Assembly (NCBI GenBank): GCA_002359025.1
Contig: DEPZ01000058.1
Coordinates: 1 to 15,033, forward strand
Direction: 5' to 3'
DNA from: Erysipelotrichaceae bacterium UBA3379
Lineage (GTDB): Bacteria > Bacillota_I > Bacilli_A > Erysipelotrichales > Coprobacillaceae
Length of the DNA: 15,033 nt
Below the pieces are notes generated by a model, which did not search any database, was not told where the DNA came from, and was given only the letters and a program-made list of their open reading frames with translations. The translations under genes and the position numbers were made by a program. Positions 13,993-15,033 of the stretch are shown here, in pieces. Position 1 is the stretch's first letter, and every line of letters starts with the position of its first letter.

Positions 13993-14835
13993 ATGGGGGC
14001 ATTGATTTTAGAAGGTGGGACTTTTCGTCCAATATTTTCATCTGGTGTCATGGATGCACTTTTAGATTATGATATACATTTTCCATATGTTATTGGTGTT
14101 TCAGCTGGAATAACAGATGGATTTTCATATGTATCTAGGCAAAAGAAACGTAATTTAGACATTTTAATGAATCATAGACATGATAAAAGATATGTAGGAA
14201 TGCGTAATTATTTAAGTGATAGAAGTTTATTTGGCTTAAAGTTCGCATATGAAACAATACCTAATGAGATATATCCGTTTGATTGGAAAACATTTTTAGA
14301 AAGTCCAACAACCATTAAAGTAGGTGTTACGAATGTACATACAGGCAAGTGTGAATATTTAGATGGAAAACAATTAGATAAACAGTGTACGATGTTAAAA
14401 GCAACATGCGCCATTCCTTTTGCATTTCCAGTCATTACATTAGATGGTAAGCAATATTATGATGGTGGTATATGTGATCCTATACCAGTGAAAAAAGCAA
14501 TGGCAGATGGTCATGAAAAACTTCTTGTTGTTTTAACAAGACCTCAGGAATATAGAAAAAGCTTATCTCGTTCTAATGTTATTGCAAGTCGATTATTAAA
14601 GAAGAAATATCCTGCACTTGTGAAACCATTACTTACACGTCATGACTATTATAATGAGACAGTCAGATATTGTGAACAGTTAGAAAAAGAAGGAAAAGCA
14701 ATTATCTTAAGACCAACATCAGATATACAAATTGACTCTTTTGAAAAGGATTTAAATAAAATCAAACGTATATATGATTATGGTTATGATGAAACAGTCA
14801 AACGTATAGATGAAATTAGAGAATTATTAAAATAA
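13993..14835 (+). CDS. Patatin-like phospholipase/esterase (YjjU-like)
   Basis: This 280-residue patatin-fold serine hydrolase acts on acyl lipids or esters. It shows the glycine-rich oxyanion region LEGGTFR (6-12), the nucleophile elbow GVSAG with Ser37, and the catalytic Asp157 in YDGGICDP, the Ser-Asp dyad of the family. There is no signal peptide or membrane segment, so it is cytoplasmic or membrane-peripheral. The length fits bacterial YjjU-type proteins, and the substrate is unknown. The start is ATG 13993, with AAGGAG at 13981-13986 and 6-nt spacing; an in-frame TTG at 13972 lies in the terminator T run. No promoter is evident between the rplT hairpin and this gene, so it probably depends on read-through or on a promoter inside rplT. 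Confidence 0.9.
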   Translation: MGALILEGGTFRPIFSSGVMDALLDYDIHFPYVIGVSAGITDGFSYVSRQKKRNLDILMNHRHDKRYVGMRNYLSDRSLFGLKFAYETIPNEIYPFDWKTFLESPTTIKVGVTNVHTGKCEYLDGKQLDKQCTMLKATCAIPFAFPVITLDGKQYYDGGICDPIPVKKAMADGHEKLLVVLTRPQEYRKSLSRSNVIASRLLKKKYPALVKPLLTRHDYYNETVRYCEQLEKEGKAIILRPTSDIQIDSFEKDLNKIKRIYDYGYDETVKRIDEIRELLK

Positions 14836-14857
14836 TCTCTGATAGAAATTTTTTATA

Positions 14858-14888
14858 ATAATCTGAAAATGTGGAGTGATCAGATTAT
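14858..14888. repeat. Inverted repeat after the patatin gene
   Basis: Perfect 9-bp arms ATAATCTGA (14858-14866) and TCAGATTAT (14880-14888) enclose 13 nt that contain GGAG. There is no T run after it, so it is not a normal intrinsic terminator. It could be an operator or an RNA hairpin that masks the GGAG in front of the short reading frame at 14891. Confidence 0.45.
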
Positions 14889-14890
14889 CT

Positions 14891-14968
14891 ATGACTCATG
14901 ATCAGTTCAATAAAGATGATTTTGAAGTTGCTCGAGAAAATAATGATTTATTTAGAATAAGATTATAA
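14891..14968 (+). CDS. Doubtful 25-codon micro-ORF
   Basis: ATG 14891 opens a 25-residue frame (MTHDQFNKDDFEVAREN then NDLFRIRL) ending at TAA. It is acidic and soluble-looking, with no family I recognise. The GGAG at 14873-14876 is 14 nt upstream, too far for a good ribosome site; an in-frame GTG at 14876 would give 30 residues but overlaps that site. It could be a real small peptide, a remnant of a lost gene or chance. The interval 14836-15033 holds no other gene. Confidence 0.2.
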   Translation: MTHDQFNKDDFEVARENNDLFRIRL

Positions 14969-14975
14969 TGAGATG

Positions 14976-15006
14976 AAGAAGTATATCCAGATGATATACT
15001 TCTTTT
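14976..15006 (+). terminator. Hairpin terminator near the window end
   Basis: AAGAAGTATAT (14976-14986), 7-nt loop CCAGATG, ATATACTTCTT (14994-15004), then a short T run. It would end the transcript of the patatin gene and anything downstream of it. Confidence 0.8.
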
Positions 15007-15015
15007 ATAGTTGTT

Positions 15016-15033
15016 AAAGGAGTTTATTTTATA
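15016..15033 (+). promoter_or_regulatory. Ribosome binding site of a gene starting past the edge
   Basis: AAAGGAG (15016-15022) is followed by TTTATTTTATA to the last base. A start codon at or just after 15033 would have normal spacing, so another plus-strand gene very likely begins here. Confidence 0.55.

Noticed and set aside
1..15033. CRISPR arrays, tRNA genes, insertion sequences, phage genes, attachment sites
   Set aside because: Looked for regularly spaced repeats, cloverleaf-like segments, transposase motifs and terminal repeats; none was seen. The gene set is ordinary chromosomal.

Overview
The window is AT-rich (about one third G+C by eye), with dense gene packing, strong AGGAGG-type ribosome binding sites, TTGACA/TATAAT-like promoters and U-tract hairpin terminators. 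TGA is used as a stop and TGG as Trp. Together with the infC-rpmI-rplT order, an ATT start for IF-3 and an L20-type leader, this points to a low-GC Bacillota. My best guess is the Erysipelotrichia/Coprobacillaceae group, inferred from the style of the proteins; no rRNA is present to confirm it. It looks like ordinary chromosome: no phage, insertion sequence, CRISPR array or tRNA was seen.

Layout. (1) 11-4055, plus strand: a tight operon of two CydD/CydC-like ABC half-transporters, a YgbA-like 'nitrous oxide-stimulated promoter' family protein and a DUF454 (YbaN-like) membrane protein, closed by a bidirectional hairpin. Junctions are overlaps or 10 nt. The set suggests thiol/redox or nitrosative-stress physiology. 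(2) 4107-4313, minus: a cold-shock protein with its own extended -10 promoter and a leader of about 115 nt. The divergent gap to the next gene carries three evenly spaced TTCCTTG-type heptamers. (3) 4590-5807, plus: an M29 aminopeptidase converging on (4) 5829-6548, minus: a YieK/NagB-like sugar-phosphate enzyme with an altered active-site loop. (5) 6771-8360: release factor RF3 (prfC) as a single-gene unit. (6) 8470-10671: a small Cys-containing unknown protein followed by a P1B-type ATPase homologue in which essentially every catalytic motif is replaced and the nucleotide-binding domain is missing. The reading frame is intact, so it looks like a retained pseudoenzyme; this is the most unusual locus here. 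(7) 10703-12639: glycerate 2-kinase and an RluA-family pseudouridine synthase, overlapping by ATGA. (8) 12636-13947: the infC-rpmI-rplT operon with a strong promoter, a structured leader ending in an attenuator hairpin, and an ATT start for IF-3. (9) 13993-14835: a patatin-like phospholipase directly behind the rplT terminator. The last 200 nt hold inverted repeats, a doubtful micro-ORF, a terminator and the ribosome binding site of a gene that begins beyond the edge.

How it works together: most genes are housekeeping functions of translation (RF3, IF-3, L35, L20, pseudouridylation, cold-shock RNA chaperone) and peptide/sugar turnover. The accessory interest lies in the CydDC-YgbA-DUF454 operon and the pseudo-ATPase pair. 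Two genes (glycerate kinase, patatin) start immediately after a terminator hairpin with no space for a promoter, so partial read-through seems to be part of the local design.
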